A stretch of DNA of 64,000 nt, taken from NCBI GenBank assembly GCA_041655275.1, contig JBBAFU010000015.1, forward strand, positions 1 to 64,000, in the 5' to 3' direction. Shown in pieces: positions 8,683 to 17,870 of this stretch. A program made the position numbers and the translations under genes. This DNA is from JAJYRX01 sp041655275. Lineage in GTDB: Bacteria > Pseudomonadota > Gammaproteobacteria > Burkholderiales > Burkholderiaceae_B. The first letter of the stretch is position 1; each line of letters begins with the position of its first letter. The notes below the pieces were generated by a model. The model made no database searches and was not told where the DNA came from. It saw only the letters and a program-made list of their open reading frames with translations.

Positions 8683-8709
8683 GGCTTGCGGGATCTGTGC
8701 TCCCGGGGT

Positions 8710-9327
8710 TCAGGCCGCCGGCGGACGCGTATTGGTGAACGACGGGCGCTGCACCAGGCGGTCATCGTACAGCCGGGCCAGATGCGCACCCCGCGTGCGC
8801 CATTCGATGTCGGGAAAGCGCAGGTCCAGATAGGCGAGGGCGCAGCCGACGGCGATATCGGCCAGACTCAGGCTGACGCCGCGGCAGAACGTGTTTTCAC
8901 CCAGCGACTGGTTCATCACATCCAGCGTGGCGATGATCTTGCGCTGCTGACGCTCCACCCAGGCCGGATCGCGCAGCGCGGGTGCGCGCCGATGGTTCTC
9001 GATGAAGCTGGCAACGGCGGCATCGAGCACACCGTCGGCCATGGCCTCCCAGCACTTGATGGCCGCACGCTCGCGACCGTCTTGCGGAATCAGCCGGCCC
9101 ACGGGCGAGAGCGTATCCAGGTATTCCACAATCACGCGCGAGTCGAAAAGCCGGCCCTGATCATCCATGATCAGGCAGGGCACCTTGCCCAGCGGATTGT
9201 ACTGGCTGATCTGTGCTTCATCCGACCAGACGTCATCCAGCACGAGCTCGTAGTCGAGCTTTTTTTCAGCCATGACGACGCGTACCTTGCGTACGTAGGG
9301 ACTGGTCAGGGAACCGATGAGTTTCAT
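8710..9327 (-). CDS. glutathione S-transferase family protein
   Basis: The 205-residue protein has an N-terminal thioredoxin-like domain with SPYVRKVRV near residues 7-15. The cis-proline region (VPCLIMDD) and the glutathione-contacting DSRVIVEYL follow, then an all-helical C-terminal domain. This is the usual size of bacterial beta/zeta-like GSTs. Substrate unknown. Start at ATG 9327, the first Met that gives a normal GST N-terminus; the Shine-Dalgarno is poor. It is divergent from purB. Confidence 0.88.
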   Translation of the reverse strand: MKLIGSLTSPYVRKVRVVMAEKKLDYELVLDDVWSDEAQISQYNPLGKVPCLIMDDQGRLFDSRVIVEYLDTLSPVGRLIPQDGRERAAIKCWEAMADGVLDAAVASFIENHRRAPALRDPAWVERQQRKIIATLDVMNQSLGENTFCRGVSLSLADIAVGCALAYLDLRFPDIEWRTRGAHLARLYDDRLVQRPSFTNTRPPAA

Positions 9328-9371
9328 GGTGGTGTGATATCGATGGCGGGCCGCCAAAGTATAGCACCCGA

Positions 9372-9380
9372 TGCTAGAAT
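9372..9380 (+). promoter_or_regulatory. extended -10 promoter of purB
   Basis: TGC followed by TAGAAT (9375-9380) matches an extended -10. The predicted start near 9387 gives purB a leader of about 37 bases. No convincing -35 is present. Confidence 0.45.
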
Positions 9381-9423
9381 GCTGGTTTTGCCCGCGCACG
9401 TGCTGCGCCTGTTCCGGAATACC

Positions 9424-10809
9424 ATGCAGATTGCCGCAAACCTGACTTCCCTGAATGCCCTGTCACCGCTGGATGGTCGCTACGCGCGCCAGTGTTCGGG
9501 CCTGCGGGCCACCTTGTCGGAAGCCGGCTTCATGGCGCATCGCGTCGAGGTGGAAGTGGCCTGGCTGCTGGCGCTGGGCAATGCCGGTCTGGACGGGCTG
9601 GCACCCTTTTCACCGGCGGCCCGCGAGCGTCTGCAGGCGCTTGTTGCAGATTTCTCCGAGGCCGACGCCGAGCGCATCAAGGCCATCGAAGCCATCACCA
9701 ATCACGACGTCAAGGCGGTGGAGTACTGGATCAAGGAGCGGCTGCAAGGCGATGCCGAGTTGCAGTCTGCCGCCGAGTTCATTCATTTTGCATGCACGTC
9801 CGAAGACATCAACAACACCTCGCATGCGCTGATGCTGCACCGCGTGCGCGAGCAGACGCTGCTGCCGGCGCTGGAGGCCATCGCGCGGGATCTGCGTGCA
9901 CAGGCCGGTGCCCATGCCGGCCAGCCCATGCTCGCGCGTACCCACGGCCAGCCGGCCAGCCCCACGACCATGGGCAAGGAGTTCGCCAATGTCGTTGTGC
10001 GTCTGGAGAAGGCCATTGCCGCCATCCGCGCGGTCGAGCCGCTGGCGAAGATGAACGGCGCCACGGGTAATTACAACGCCCATATGGCGGCCTATCCCGA
10101 AATCGACTGGCCGGCCTTCAGCGCATCGGTACTGGGCAATCTGGGGTTGCGCCAGAACACCCACACCATACAGATCGAGCCCCATGACTGGATGGCGGAA
10201 CTGTTTGATGCCATCGCGCGGGCCAACACGATTCTGCTCGATCTCAACCGGGATATCTGGGGCTATATCGCCCTGGGGTACTTCCGCCAGCGACTGAAGG
10301 AGGGCGAAGTCGGCTCTTCCACCATGCCGCACAAGGTCAATCCCATTGATTTCGAGAATTCCGAAGGCAATCTCGGCCTGGCCAACGCGCTTCTGCGCCA
10401 TCTGGCTGAAAAACTGCCCGTCTCGCGCTGGCAACGCGACCTGACGGACTCCACCGTGCTGCGCAATCTGGGCGTGGCCCTGGGTTACTGCATGGTCGCC
10501 TATGCGTCCTGCCTGCGGGGTCTGGGCAAGCTGGAGCTGAATGCCGCCGCCATCGACGCTGATATCGATGCCTGCTGGGAAGTGCTGGCAGAGCCCGTGC
10601 AGACGGTCATGCGCCGTTACGGGCTTCCCGAGCCGTATGAGCAGCTCAAGGCGCTGACACGCGGCAAGGGCATCACACGGGAGGCCCTGACCGGCTTCAT
10701 CGAAGGTCTGGATTTGCCCGAGGAGGCTCGGACACGCCTGCTGGCGCTCACCCCGCGCAGCTATGTCGGGCTTGCCGTTGACCTGGCGCAGGACCTGCCG
10801 GGGGCTTGA
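9424..10809 (+). CDS. purB: adenylosuccinate lyase PurB
   Basis: It cleaves SAICAR to AICAR plus fumarate, and adenylosuccinate to AMP plus fumarate, in purine synthesis. The 461-residue protein carries the fumarase/aspartase signature SSTMPHKVNP near residues 298-307 and the TSEDINN substrate motif near 124. It resembles E. coli PurB (456) in length and in the opening LTALSPLDGRYARQ-type sequence. ATG 9424 is chosen because the frame further upstream is antisense to the GST gene. Confidence 0.96.
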   Translation: MQIAANLTSLNALSPLDGRYARQCSGLRATLSEAGFMAHRVEVEVAWLLALGNAGLDGLAPFSPAARERLQALVADFSEADAERIKAIEAITNHDVKAVEYWIKERLQGDAELQSAAEFIHFACTSEDINNTSHALMLHRVREQTLLPALEAIARDLRAQAGAHAGQPMLARTHGQPASPTTMGKEFANVVVRLEKAIAAIRAVEPLAKMNGATGNYNAHMAAYPEIDWPAFSASVLGNLGLRQNTHTIQIEPHDWMAELFDAIARANTILLDLNRDIWGYIALGYFRQRLKEGEVGSSTMPHKVNPIDFENSEGNLGLANALLRHLAEKLPVSRWQRDLTDSTVLRNLGVALGYCMVAYASCLRGLGKLELNAAAIDADIDACWEVLAEPVQTVMRRYGLPEPYEQLKALTRGKGITREALTGFIEGLDLPEEARTRLLALTPRSYVGLAVDLAQDLPGA

Positions 10810-10862
10810 CGACGCCTTTTCAGGGTATATTGAGGCGTCAAATTGCTGCTGGTGACGTTCTC

Positions 10863-11093
10863 ATGAAACTGAATTGTCCCCGTTGCGGTTTGCGCAAAGG
10901 CGCACGCATCCAGTACGGTCTGGTCGATACCTCGCGTCCCGCCCTCGCAAGGGCACTGGCGCGTCGGGAGGTCGTGCTGGGCGGATGCGTGCTGCCGGAA
11001 TCCGGAGTGACACATCGCTGTCTTGGCTGCGGCCATGAGTGGCGGTGGGCACCTGCGATGAGTGATGAAAAAAACCCGAATAATTCCCTTTAG
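10863..11093 (+). CDS. small two-CxxC zinc-ribbon protein
   Basis: A 76-residue protein with CPRC near residue 5 and CLGC near 60, spaced like a zinc ribbon. The middle is basic and alanine-rich, with no membrane segment. I do not recognise a specific family; similar short zinc-ribbon proteins are common hypothetical proteins in proteobacteria. It starts at ATG 10863, 53 bases after purB, and may be cotranscribed with it. Confidence 0.65.
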   Translation: MKLNCPRCGLRKGARIQYGLVDTSRPALARALARREVVLGGCVLPESGVTHRCLGCGHEWRWAPAMSDEKNPNNSL

Positions 11094-11116
11094 CTTTTTC
11101 CATTTCCGGAGCTGCC

Positions 11117-13594
11117 ATGACACTCTTCAATGCGGACTACTATCTTGATCGAAATCCCGACGTCGCCGAGGCGGGCGTGGATGCGCAATTGCACTATCGC
11201 CTCTACGGTGCGCGTGAAGCCTATGAGCTGGGTGCCGCCACCCGTGCACCGGCCCCCTGGTTCGACATTGTTCATTATCTGGACACCCATGCGGATCTGG
11301 CGCAGGCCTTCGGTGACGATCCGGGTGCGGCCTTCGATCACTTTGTCCTGTATGGACTGGCGGAAGGGCGTTCGCCGTCCGCGGGCCTGAAAGCCGGCCC
11401 GGCAGGCCTGTCCGCCTATGCCGCCGCCAATCCGGATTTGCAGCAGGCCTTTGGTATCCTGAATCCCGGGTCGCTGACAGACGCCCAGCAGGTCCAGTTG
11501 CTGACGCACTTCTATGCGTATGGCTGGTACGAGGACAGGCCGGGTTCGCCGTTTGGCGATTATGTCGATGCGGTGCTGACCACGAATCCGGATTCTCCCG
11601 CGCTGGGTGACACCGCCGACCATCTGATCGATGCGCCCCTGTTGCGCGATAGTAGCGGGCAGTGGCAGCAGTCGCTCAATGCCTACGACACTATCATTGC
11701 CGGCGACGGTTTCGATGTCCTGCGTGCCGTGCTCAACGGCGTGGATGGCGCACCCGGCGGATTCTATGATCCCGTCATCCGGGGCGTGGAGGAATATCAT
11801 CTGAGTGTGGACGACAATGCGCAACACACGGATGCCGACGGCATGCCTGTACGGGGGGCGCTGCTGAATCTGGCGCGCGCTTCAGGCTATGAACTCATCC
11901 GTCATGACGCGACCGGCTCGGATCTCTACATCATCAATGCCAATGCGCAGGCTGCGGTGCCTGCCATAGAGCTGGTCCTGCCGGACATGTCCGGCATGGG
12001 TATCGTTGTACCCAACGTCACCTGGATTGATTACGTCGGTGCCCCGGCGGGCGGTATTACCCAGCGTGTGACTGCCGGCGTGGCCGACGGCGGCGAGTAT
12101 GGTGTGCACGTCCTGGGCATCACCGGTGCAGAGGTCAACACACTGGATCTGACTTTGCTGGGAGATGTGGGCCTGGTTCTGGAAGGTGCGGCCGGCCGGA
12201 TGGTCACCTTCCGGCTTCAGGGCGGGTCCTCCGAAGATTTCGTCCGCTACAACCTCGACTCGGATCGGCTGGAAACCGTCGATGCCGCCGGATACCGGGG
12301 CGATGTGATGCTGACCATCATGAGCAGCCCCGATCTGGCCGAGCTCAGTACGGGGCCGGGTGATGACTGGGTCGAGCTCCCGGCCAGTGCGATTCACAAC
12401 GGGTTCCACGCCGACCTTGGCGCAGGCGAAAACGCGCTCGTATTGATGTTTCCCGAGGTTGTGGGCGATGAGCCTGATGACAGGCATATCGACGCCGCCC
12501 TGCTCGGAGATCTGGATTTTACCGGCGGGTTCCATGGTGTCGGCACGCTTGAATTAAGCGGCTATGGTTTTGAGTCCTTCTTCCTGTTCGACGAGGAAGA
12601 TGTGGTCCTGGACCTCGCGGGCATGGATGATGCGCTGGAAACCATACACCTGGGCAATGTCGACAGTCTGGGATATACACTGACGCTCAAGAATGTGCCG
12701 GGAGACACGTTGAGCCTGGTGACGGGTATCTCCCATATGTTTCTGGATGTGCCTGACCTCGATGGCACGCTCACACTGGTGTCCGAGCAAGGCATGTTGA
12801 GTCTGGGGGTTGCCCAGCCCGGCCCTCCTTTCATGGGCGGTCTGGTTGCGCCGCATGTCGAGACGCTGGACATTGTGCTCGAGGGCGAGGAGGAGATGGG
12901 CGGTTTTGCCATAATTGGACTCAGCAGCCATGGCGAAGCCCTGCATTCACTGAGCGAGATCACGGTAGGCGGCATCGGTCATACGTCCGTGCTTCTGAAG
13001 CTGCAGAGCAGCATCCCTTTCCCGGATCGGCCGGACGGCCATTTCGGCGCGCTCGAGCATATCGATCTGAGCGGGGCGGGTTCTTTTGTGATGCTGGATG
13101 CCGCGAGCGCCCTCTATGCGGCCTCAACCGTCACCTATGAACTGAGCCTGAACCCGGGGCGGGTGACTGCGGAAGACAAGAAAGCCAATGGCACCGCAGA
13201 AATCTTCCGCTTTCACGATGGCGATATCCCTGGTTCGATGGGCATCGAAAACTTCTGGATGGGCCAAACGGGTCTGGAAGCCAACCGTGATGTGCTGGAC
13301 CTGAGAGCATTGACGGCCGACAAGGTCAGCATTGCCCAGGGCAACTTCAGTGGCAGCCTGATTCAGGGCTATGACAGTGACCTCCTCATCCAGTTCGGGG
13401 AGCAGGGCGATCCGGACTGGGCATCCATCACGCTGCTGCGCGTGCTCGACACCGAGGGTCGTGACGGCAGGGCCGACCACACCATCGCGGAGTTCATCGC
13501 CGCCAATACACTGTCGAACTGGGACTTCTGGGAAGAAGTCGACATGGACGGCGCAGGCGGGGGTGTGGTTCCCATCGGACCCGGCGTTCTTTGA
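11117..13594 (+). CDS. large acidic NPDV-repeat surface protein, probable type I secretion substrate
   Basis: This is an 825-residue acidic protein without an N-terminal signal peptide. Residues 1-140 hold three divergent copies of an NPDV-type module, in which a tyrosine-rich helix (FNADYYLDRNPDVAEAG) is followed by HY..YG.REG-like text. Such modules occur at the N-terminus of S-layer and RTX-like adhesins. The rest (about 180-790) is rich in Gly, Asp and Leu, with beta-strand-like repeats such as LDL..L.DVGL. The C-terminus is glycine/aspartate-rich and ends in a small hydrophobic patch, as in many ABC-exported proteins. Start at ATG 11117 behind GGAG. No export genes are adjacent. Surface location is inferred. 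Confidence 0.6.
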   Translation: MTLFNADYYLDRNPDVAEAGVDAQLHYRLYGAREAYELGAATRAPAPWFDIVHYLDTHADLAQAFGDDPGAAFDHFVLYGLAEGRSPSAGLKAGPAGLSAYAAANPDLQQAFGILNPGSLTDAQQVQLLTHFYAYGWYEDRPGSPFGDYVDAVLTTNPDSPALGDTADHLIDAPLLRDSSGQWQQSLNAYDTIIAGDGFDVLRAVLNGVDGAPGGFYDPVIRGVEEYHLSVDDNAQHTDADGMPVRGALLNLARASGYELIRHDATGSDLYIINANAQAAVPAIELVLPDMSGMGIVVPNVTWIDYVGAPAGGITQRVTAGVADGGEYGVHVLGITGAEVNTLDLTLLGDVGLVLEGAAGRMVTFRLQGGSSEDFVRYNLDSDRLETVDAAGYRGDVMLTIMSSPDLAELSTGPGDDWVELPASAIHNGFHADLGAGENALVLMFPEVVGDEPDDRHIDAALLGDLDFTGGFHGVGTLELSGYGFESFFLFDEEDVVLDLAGMDDALETIHLGNVDSLGYTLTLKNVPGDTLSLVTGISHMFLDVPDLDGTLTLVSEQGMLSLGVAQPGPPFMGGLVAPHVETLDIVLEGEEEMGGFAIIGLSSHGEALHSLSEITVGGIGHTSVLLKLQSSIPFPDRPDGHFGALEHIDLSGAGSFVMLDAASALYAASTVTYELSLNPGRVTAEDKKANGTAEIFRFHDGDIPGSMGIENFWMGQTGLEANRDVLDLRALTADKVSIAQGNFSGSLIQGYDSDLLIQFGEQGDPDWASITLLRVLDTEGRDGRADHTIAEFIAANTLSNWDFWEEVDMDGAGGGVVPIGPGVL

Positions 13595-13616
13595 TCGTTT
13601 TTTGATGTTGCTGATG

Positions 13617-13647
13617 AAAAAGGCCCGCGCATCCGGCGGGCCTTTTT
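13617..13647. terminator. bidirectional intrinsic terminator
   Basis: Five A, the stem GGCCCGC with its complement GCGGGCC (one base offset), and five T. It lies between the end of the NPDV-repeat gene and the 3' end of the oppositely oriented tRNA-Lys gene and can serve both. Confidence 0.85.
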
Positions 13648-13655
13648 CGGGTATC

Positions 13656-13731
13656 TGGTGGGCTGTGAAGGGATCGAACCTTCGACCAACGGATTAAGAG
13701 TCCGGTGCTCTACCATCTGAGCTAACAGCCC
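13656..13731 (-). tRNA. tRNA-Lys (anticodon CTT)
   Basis: The minus strand folds as a 76-base tRNA: acceptor GGGCTGT pairs with ACAGCCC, and the D-loop, T-loop GGTTCGATCC and an encoded CCA (13656-13658) are all present. The anticodon loop CTCTTAA gives CTT, reading AAG. One position of the anticodon stem (27-43) is unpaired. Confidence 0.95.
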
Positions 13732-13743
13732 GAAAGACGAAGT

Positions 13744-13773
13744 ATTTTACAGCATTGTGCCGGCGGTTTGCAA
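13744..13773 (-). promoter_or_regulatory. sigma-70 promoter of tRNA-Lys
   Basis: On the minus strand, TTGCAA (13768-13773) and TAAAAT (13744-13749) are separated by 18 bases. Transcription would start about 6 bases beyond the -10, shortly before the tRNA 5' end at 13731. Confidence 0.6.
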
Positions 13774-13828
13774 GCGGCGGCGGATGCCGGGATAATATCG
13801 GCACGTCGTCAATCTACGGAACATCCCC

Positions 13829-14887
13829 ATGCCTGTCACTGCCACCACTGCGCCCCGCCTCACTGAACTCGCGCACGGCGGGGGCTGCGGCTGCAAGATA
13901 GCCCCCGGCGTGCTGGCGCGCTTGCTGCAGCACCTGCCGGCCGGCGGCGCCTGGCCGGACCTGATGGTGGGCAGCGATAGCGCCGATGATGCGGCCGTCT
14001 GGCGTCTGAACGACGAGCAGGCACTGATCGCCACCACCGATTTCTTCATGCCCATCGTGGATGATGCCTACGACTTCGGACGCATCGCGGCGGCCAATGC
14101 GCTGTCGGACGTCTATGCCATGGGCGGGCGGCCCATCATGGCACTGGCCATCGTGGGCATGCCCATCAATGTATTGCCTCACGAGACGATTGCCCGCGTG
14201 CTTGAAGGCGGCGCGGCCGTATGTGCACAGGCGGGCATTCCGGTCGCCGGCGGGCACTCCATAGACTCGGTTGAGCCCGTCTACGGTCTGGCGGTGATGG
14301 GCCTGGCCCATCCCGACGCCATACGGCGCAACACGGGTGCGCGTGCAGGTGATGTGCTGGTGCTGGGCAAGCCCCTGGGTGTGGGTGTGTATTCGGCGGC
14401 CCTGAAGCAGTCGGCGCTGGATGAGGCCGGTTATGCCGCCCTGGTGGACAGCACGACGCGGCTGAACCGTCCCGGCCCTGCACTGGCGGCATTGCCCGGC
14501 GTGCACGGGCTGACGGATGTGACCGGCTTCGGCCTAGCGGGCCATGCGCTCGAGATGGCGCGCGGCGCCGGTGTCAGCCTTCACATCGACGCCCCGGCGC
14601 TGCCCTGGCTGCCGGGCGTGCATGCTCTGGCCGGGCGTGGCTTCATCACGGGTGCATCGGGCCGTAACTGGCAATCCTTTGGCGAGGCCGTGACGATGGA
14701 AGGCGAGGACGATGCCGTCCTGCGCGCCCTGATCGCCGATCCCCAGACTTCAGGCGGGCTGCTGGTGAGCTGTGCGCCCGAAGCGCTGCAGTCCGTGCTT
14801 GATATCTTCCATGGCCAGGGCTTTGCGCAGGCGGCCGCGATCGGGACGGTACATGCCGGGCCGCCCCGGGTCGTCATTCAGGCCTGA
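13829..14887 (+). CDS. selD: selenide, water dikinase SelD (cysteine form)
   Basis: It makes selenophosphate from selenide and ATP, the selenium donor for selenocysteine and for 2-selenouridine in tRNA. The 352-residue protein has the active-site GGGCGCK at residues 17-23; the residue matching the catalytic Cys/Sec of E. coli SelD is Cys20 and the essential lysine is Lys23. The AIRS-like N- and C-terminal domains follow, with TDVTGFGLAGH near 230. The frame contains no in-phase TGA, so this is not a selenoprotein. No selA, selB or mnmH (selU) lies in the window. Confidence 0.95.
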   Translation: MPVTATTAPRLTELAHGGGCGCKIAPGVLARLLQHLPAGGAWPDLMVGSDSADDAAVWRLNDEQALIATTDFFMPIVDDAYDFGRIAAANALSDVYAMGGRPIMALAIVGMPINVLPHETIARVLEGGAAVCAQAGIPVAGGHSIDSVEPVYGLAVMGLAHPDAIRRNTGARAGDVLVLGKPLGVGVYSAALKQSALDEAGYAALVDSTTRLNRPGPALAALPGVHGLTDVTGFGLAGHALEMARGAGVSLHIDAPALPWLPGVHALAGRGFITGASGRNWQSFGEAVTMEGEDDAVLRALIADPQTSGGLLVSCAPEALQSVLDIFHGQGFAQAAAIGTVHAGPPRVVIQA

Positions 14888-14890
14888 TTT

Positions 14891-17743
14891 CTAGCCGCAC
14901 TCGCCGATGGCGCCGCAGACGGTGCAGAAATCACAGCCATCCTTGCGGATGACACTGGGATTGCCACACTCGCCGCAGATGCGTCCCAGCAGGGCGACAT
15001 GGGCCTGGCTGCTCTTCTTGGGCCTTGCCGCCACAACGCCCATTTCCTTCACCGGCATGCCTTCGGGCGTGAGGATGCCCAGCATGGCGTAGCGGTGGAT
15101 GGCCAGCTGGGCAACATAGGCCACCGTGGACGGATAATTGGCCTGGCGCTCCTCGCCGGGTACGCGCGCCAGGAAGTCACCCAGCGGCTCGGCATAATTC
15201 AGTAGCTTGCGCAGCTTCATGCCGATCCAGGCGGGGTCGACCACGCGCATGTCCAGGCTGAGTACCTTGCACAGGCCGTCGAGCGCGCGCGGATAGCCGC
15301 CCGTAAGCCACATGCTGTAGGGCCGCCGGCTGCCGTCGGGCATCTGCAGCTCCTTGAGCATGAGGACGAAATCGTCGGCCGTGTTCGGATTGCGTACATC
15401 CACAACCCAGGCCAGCGTGCCCCCGGTGCCCGTCTTGGGCTCGTACGGCGCCAGCATGGCATCCAGCACCGGCGTGGGATCCGGGTCGCGCGCATCGAGC
15501 GCACCCAGGTCATCGTAGCGCCACTGCAGCAGGCGCGCGAAGGCGGCCGTGGCACTGGGTACGCGCACGGGTTCGCCATCGGGCGGCATGGGCATTTCGA
15601 AGCCGTCGCCATAGGCCTTGGCCAGCACGGAAAGCTTCTTGCGCAGCCAGCCGCGATCGTTGGCGCGCATGTCGGAAGACAGCGTCTTGGCGATGGCATC
15701 CAGCCCCCTGGGCGGCTGACCGCCCAGTACCCACACTTCAAACGGTACCTTGTCCTTGTCGGCCACCGCGATGGCAAAAGCGCCCTGGGGTGTATGGATG
15801 ATCTCGCTGACCCAGCCCGTGGCGCCGGCGGGCAGGCCGGGTCGCGAAGGCCAGCGCAGCGAGGCCAGCGGCGGCGTCATGGTGACGTCGGTCAGCACCA
15901 GCCGCCGGTCCTGTTCCGACAGCGTGATGGGCGCAGGCGCACTGTCCTGGTCGGCCGGCACCGAAAGCACGGCACCGAGGATGTTGTTCGGACGATAGGT
16001 GGTAATCCCCTTGAGCCCGCGCTCCCAGGCCTGCATGTACAAGTCCTTGAAGTCGTCGTAGGGGTAGTCCACCGGCACATTCACCGTCTTGGAGATGGCG
16101 GCATCGATGTAGGGCGCCACCGCCGCCACCATGAGCATGTGATCCGTGGCGGAAATATCCATGGCTGACACGAAGGCCTCGGGCAGGTTCTCGACGTCGC
16201 CGCCGTGCAGGCGGTAGACGCGATAGGCGTGATCCTCGACGGTATAGTCCTTCTTGCTGCCGTCGGGCATGCGCTTGACCCGGTTGTAGTACCAGGAGAA
16301 GGGCGGTTCTATGCCATTGGAGGCATTGTCGGCAAACGCCAGCGAGATGGTGCCCGTGGGCGCAATGGATGTCAGGTGGGAGTTGCGGATGCCGTGTTCG
16401 CGGATACGCGCCTTCAGATCATCGGGCAGGCGCGAGGCAAAACCCGCCTTGAGGTATTTCTTCTTGTCGAACAGCGGAAACGGCGCCCGTTCGACGGCCA
16501 GATCCACCGAGGCGTTGTAGGCGGCGTCGCGCATGCGGCGTGCCATTTCGCCCGCCAGCGCGCGACCGTCATCGGAATCGTAGCGCAGGCCCAGCATGAT
16601 GAGCGCATCGCCCAGGCCGGTGAAGCCCAGCCCCAGGCGGCGCTTGGCATCGGCCTCGTCCTTCTGCTCGGGCAGGGGCCACTTGGTGGTGGTGAGCACA
16701 TTGTCGAGCATGCGGACGGCCAGCCCCGTAACGGCTTCCATTTCCTCGAAATCGAAGCGGGCCTCCGCCGTGAACGGCTTGCGCACATAGGCCGTGAGGT
16801 TGAGGCTGCCCAGGCAGCAGCAGCCGTAGTCGGGCAGGGGCTGCTCGCCACAGGGGTTGGTGGCTTCTATGGTCTCGCAGTAGGCAAGGTTGTTGTCTTC
16901 ATTGATGCGGTCGACATAGAGCACGCCGGGCTCGGCCGCGGCATAGGTGCTCTCCATGATCAGATTCCAGATCTCACGCGCCTGCACGCGGCGATAGACC
17001 CACTGGCCGTCATCGCGTTTGCTTGCGCCGGCCTGTTTGAGGGCCTCGTTCGGCTCGGCCGGATGGGTGAGCTCGAACTCGGTGTCGTCGCGCACCGCGC
17101 GCATGAAGGCGTCCGTCACGCCCACCGAGACGTTGAAATTGTTCAGCTCGCCGCGCTCCTGCTTGGCGGTGATGAATTCGGTGACGTCGGGGTGGCTGAT
17201 ATTGAGCACGGCCATCTGCGCACCGCGCCGCGCGCCTGCCGACTCGACCGTTTCGCATGAGCGGTCGAACACGCGCATGTAGGAAATGGGACCCGAGGCG
17301 CTGCTGCCCGTTCCCTTGACCTTGGCGCCCTTGGGGCGGATGTCGGAAAAGTTGTAGCCCACACCCCCGCCACGGCGCATGGTTTCCGCTGCCTGTGCAA
17401 GGGCGGTGTAGATGCCCGGCTTGCGCCCGATGCGCTCCGTGATGGAATCCCCGACCGGTTGCACGAAACAGTTGATGAGTGTGCTCTGCAGATCCGTGCC
17501 GGCGGCGCTGTTGATGCGCCCGGCCGGTATGAAGCCATGCTCCATGGCCCAGCAGAAGCGCCTGGTGAACGCCTCGCGCTGTGCCGGCTCCTCGGCCTGG
17601 GCCAGTGCCTGGGCAACGCGCTGGCGGACTTCGTCTATCGAAGCTTCGGTGTGCTTGGCATATTTTTCCAGCAGGACTTCAACGGAGATGTCCTGGGGAT
17701 GGGCCAGCGCGATGGCCGGATTGTCATCGTGGAGCATGGGCAT
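14891..17743 (-). CDS. nrdJ: adenosylcobalamin-dependent (class II) ribonucleoside-diphosphate reductase
   Basis: It reduces ribonucleotides to deoxyribonucleotides using coenzyme B12 rather than a diiron or glycyl radical subunit. The product is 950 residues. An ATP-cone-like N-terminus (VLLEKYAKHTEASIDEV) is followed by the barrel with the radical-site motif NPCGEQPLPDYG near residue 294, next to CCCLGSLNL. A long C-terminal region follows, ending in a cysteine-rich zinc-ribbon tail with CGEC and CTVC in the last 27 residues. I chose ATG 17743 because of the AAGAGA-like ribosome site; ATG 17737 is the alternative. It has no NrdB partner, as expected. No cobalamin riboswitch is visible in the 130 bases upstream. 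Confidence 0.92.
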   Translation of the reverse strand: MPMLHDDNPAIALAHPQDISVEVLLEKYAKHTEASIDEVRQRVAQALAQAEEPAQREAFTRRFCWAMEHGFIPAGRINSAAGTDLQSTLINCFVQPVGDSITERIGRKPGIYTALAQAAETMRRGGGVGYNFSDIRPKGAKVKGTGSSASGPISYMRVFDRSCETVESAGARRGAQMAVLNISHPDVTEFITAKQERGELNNFNVSVGVTDAFMRAVRDDTEFELTHPAEPNEALKQAGASKRDDGQWVYRRVQAREIWNLIMESTYAAAEPGVLYVDRINEDNNLAYCETIEATNPCGEQPLPDYGCCCLGSLNLTAYVRKPFTAEARFDFEEMEAVTGLAVRMLDNVLTTTKWPLPEQKDEADAKRRLGLGFTGLGDALIMLGLRYDSDDGRALAGEMARRMRDAAYNASVDLAVERAPFPLFDKKKYLKAGFASRLPDDLKARIREHGIRNSHLTSIAPTGTISLAFADNASNGIEPPFSWYYNRVKRMPDGSKKDYTVEDHAYRVYRLHGGDVENLPEAFVSAMDISATDHMLMVAAVAPYIDAAISKTVNVPVDYPYDDFKDLYMQAWERGLKGITTYRPNNILGAVLSVPADQDSAPAPITLSEQDRRLVLTDVTMTPPLASLRWPSRPGLPAGATGWVSEIIHTPQGAFAIAVADKDKVPFEVWVLGGQPPRGLDAIAKTLSSDMRANDRGWLRKKLSVLAKAYGDGFEMPMPPDGEPVRVPSATAAFARLLQWRYDDLGALDARDPDPTPVLDAMLAPYEPKTGTGGTLAWVVDVRNPNTADDFVLMLKELQMPDGSRRPYSMWLTGGYPRALDGLCKVLSLDMRVVDPAWIGMKLRKLLNYAEPLGDFLARVPGEERQANYPSTVAYVAQLAIHRYAMLGILTPEGMPVKEMGVVAARPKKSSQAHVALLGRICGECGNPSVIRKDGCDFCTVCGAIGECG

Positions 17744-17870
17744 GGATCTCTTGGGTTGGCGCTGCCGCTGAAAAGGGCGGGGCAGCATGCGGATTGTCCT
17801 GAAAGTGTAGCGCGCTTTCGCACCGGCGGGAATGCTTTAATTGTCAAGCACTCTCGGATCTGACCCGGCC

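Noticed and set aside
8686..9423. Upstream extension of the purB frame by 246 codons
   Set aside because: It is antisense to the GST gene, and PurB has its full normal length from ATG 9424.
13829..14887. SelD as a selenoprotein
   Set aside because: The catalytic position is a TGC cysteine codon; there is no in-frame TGA.
17744..17870. Possible cobalamin riboswitch upstream of nrdJ
   Set aside because: No B12-box-like conserved core was seen, and the region is too short for the usual fold; only a TTGACA-like element with poor -10 spacing is present.
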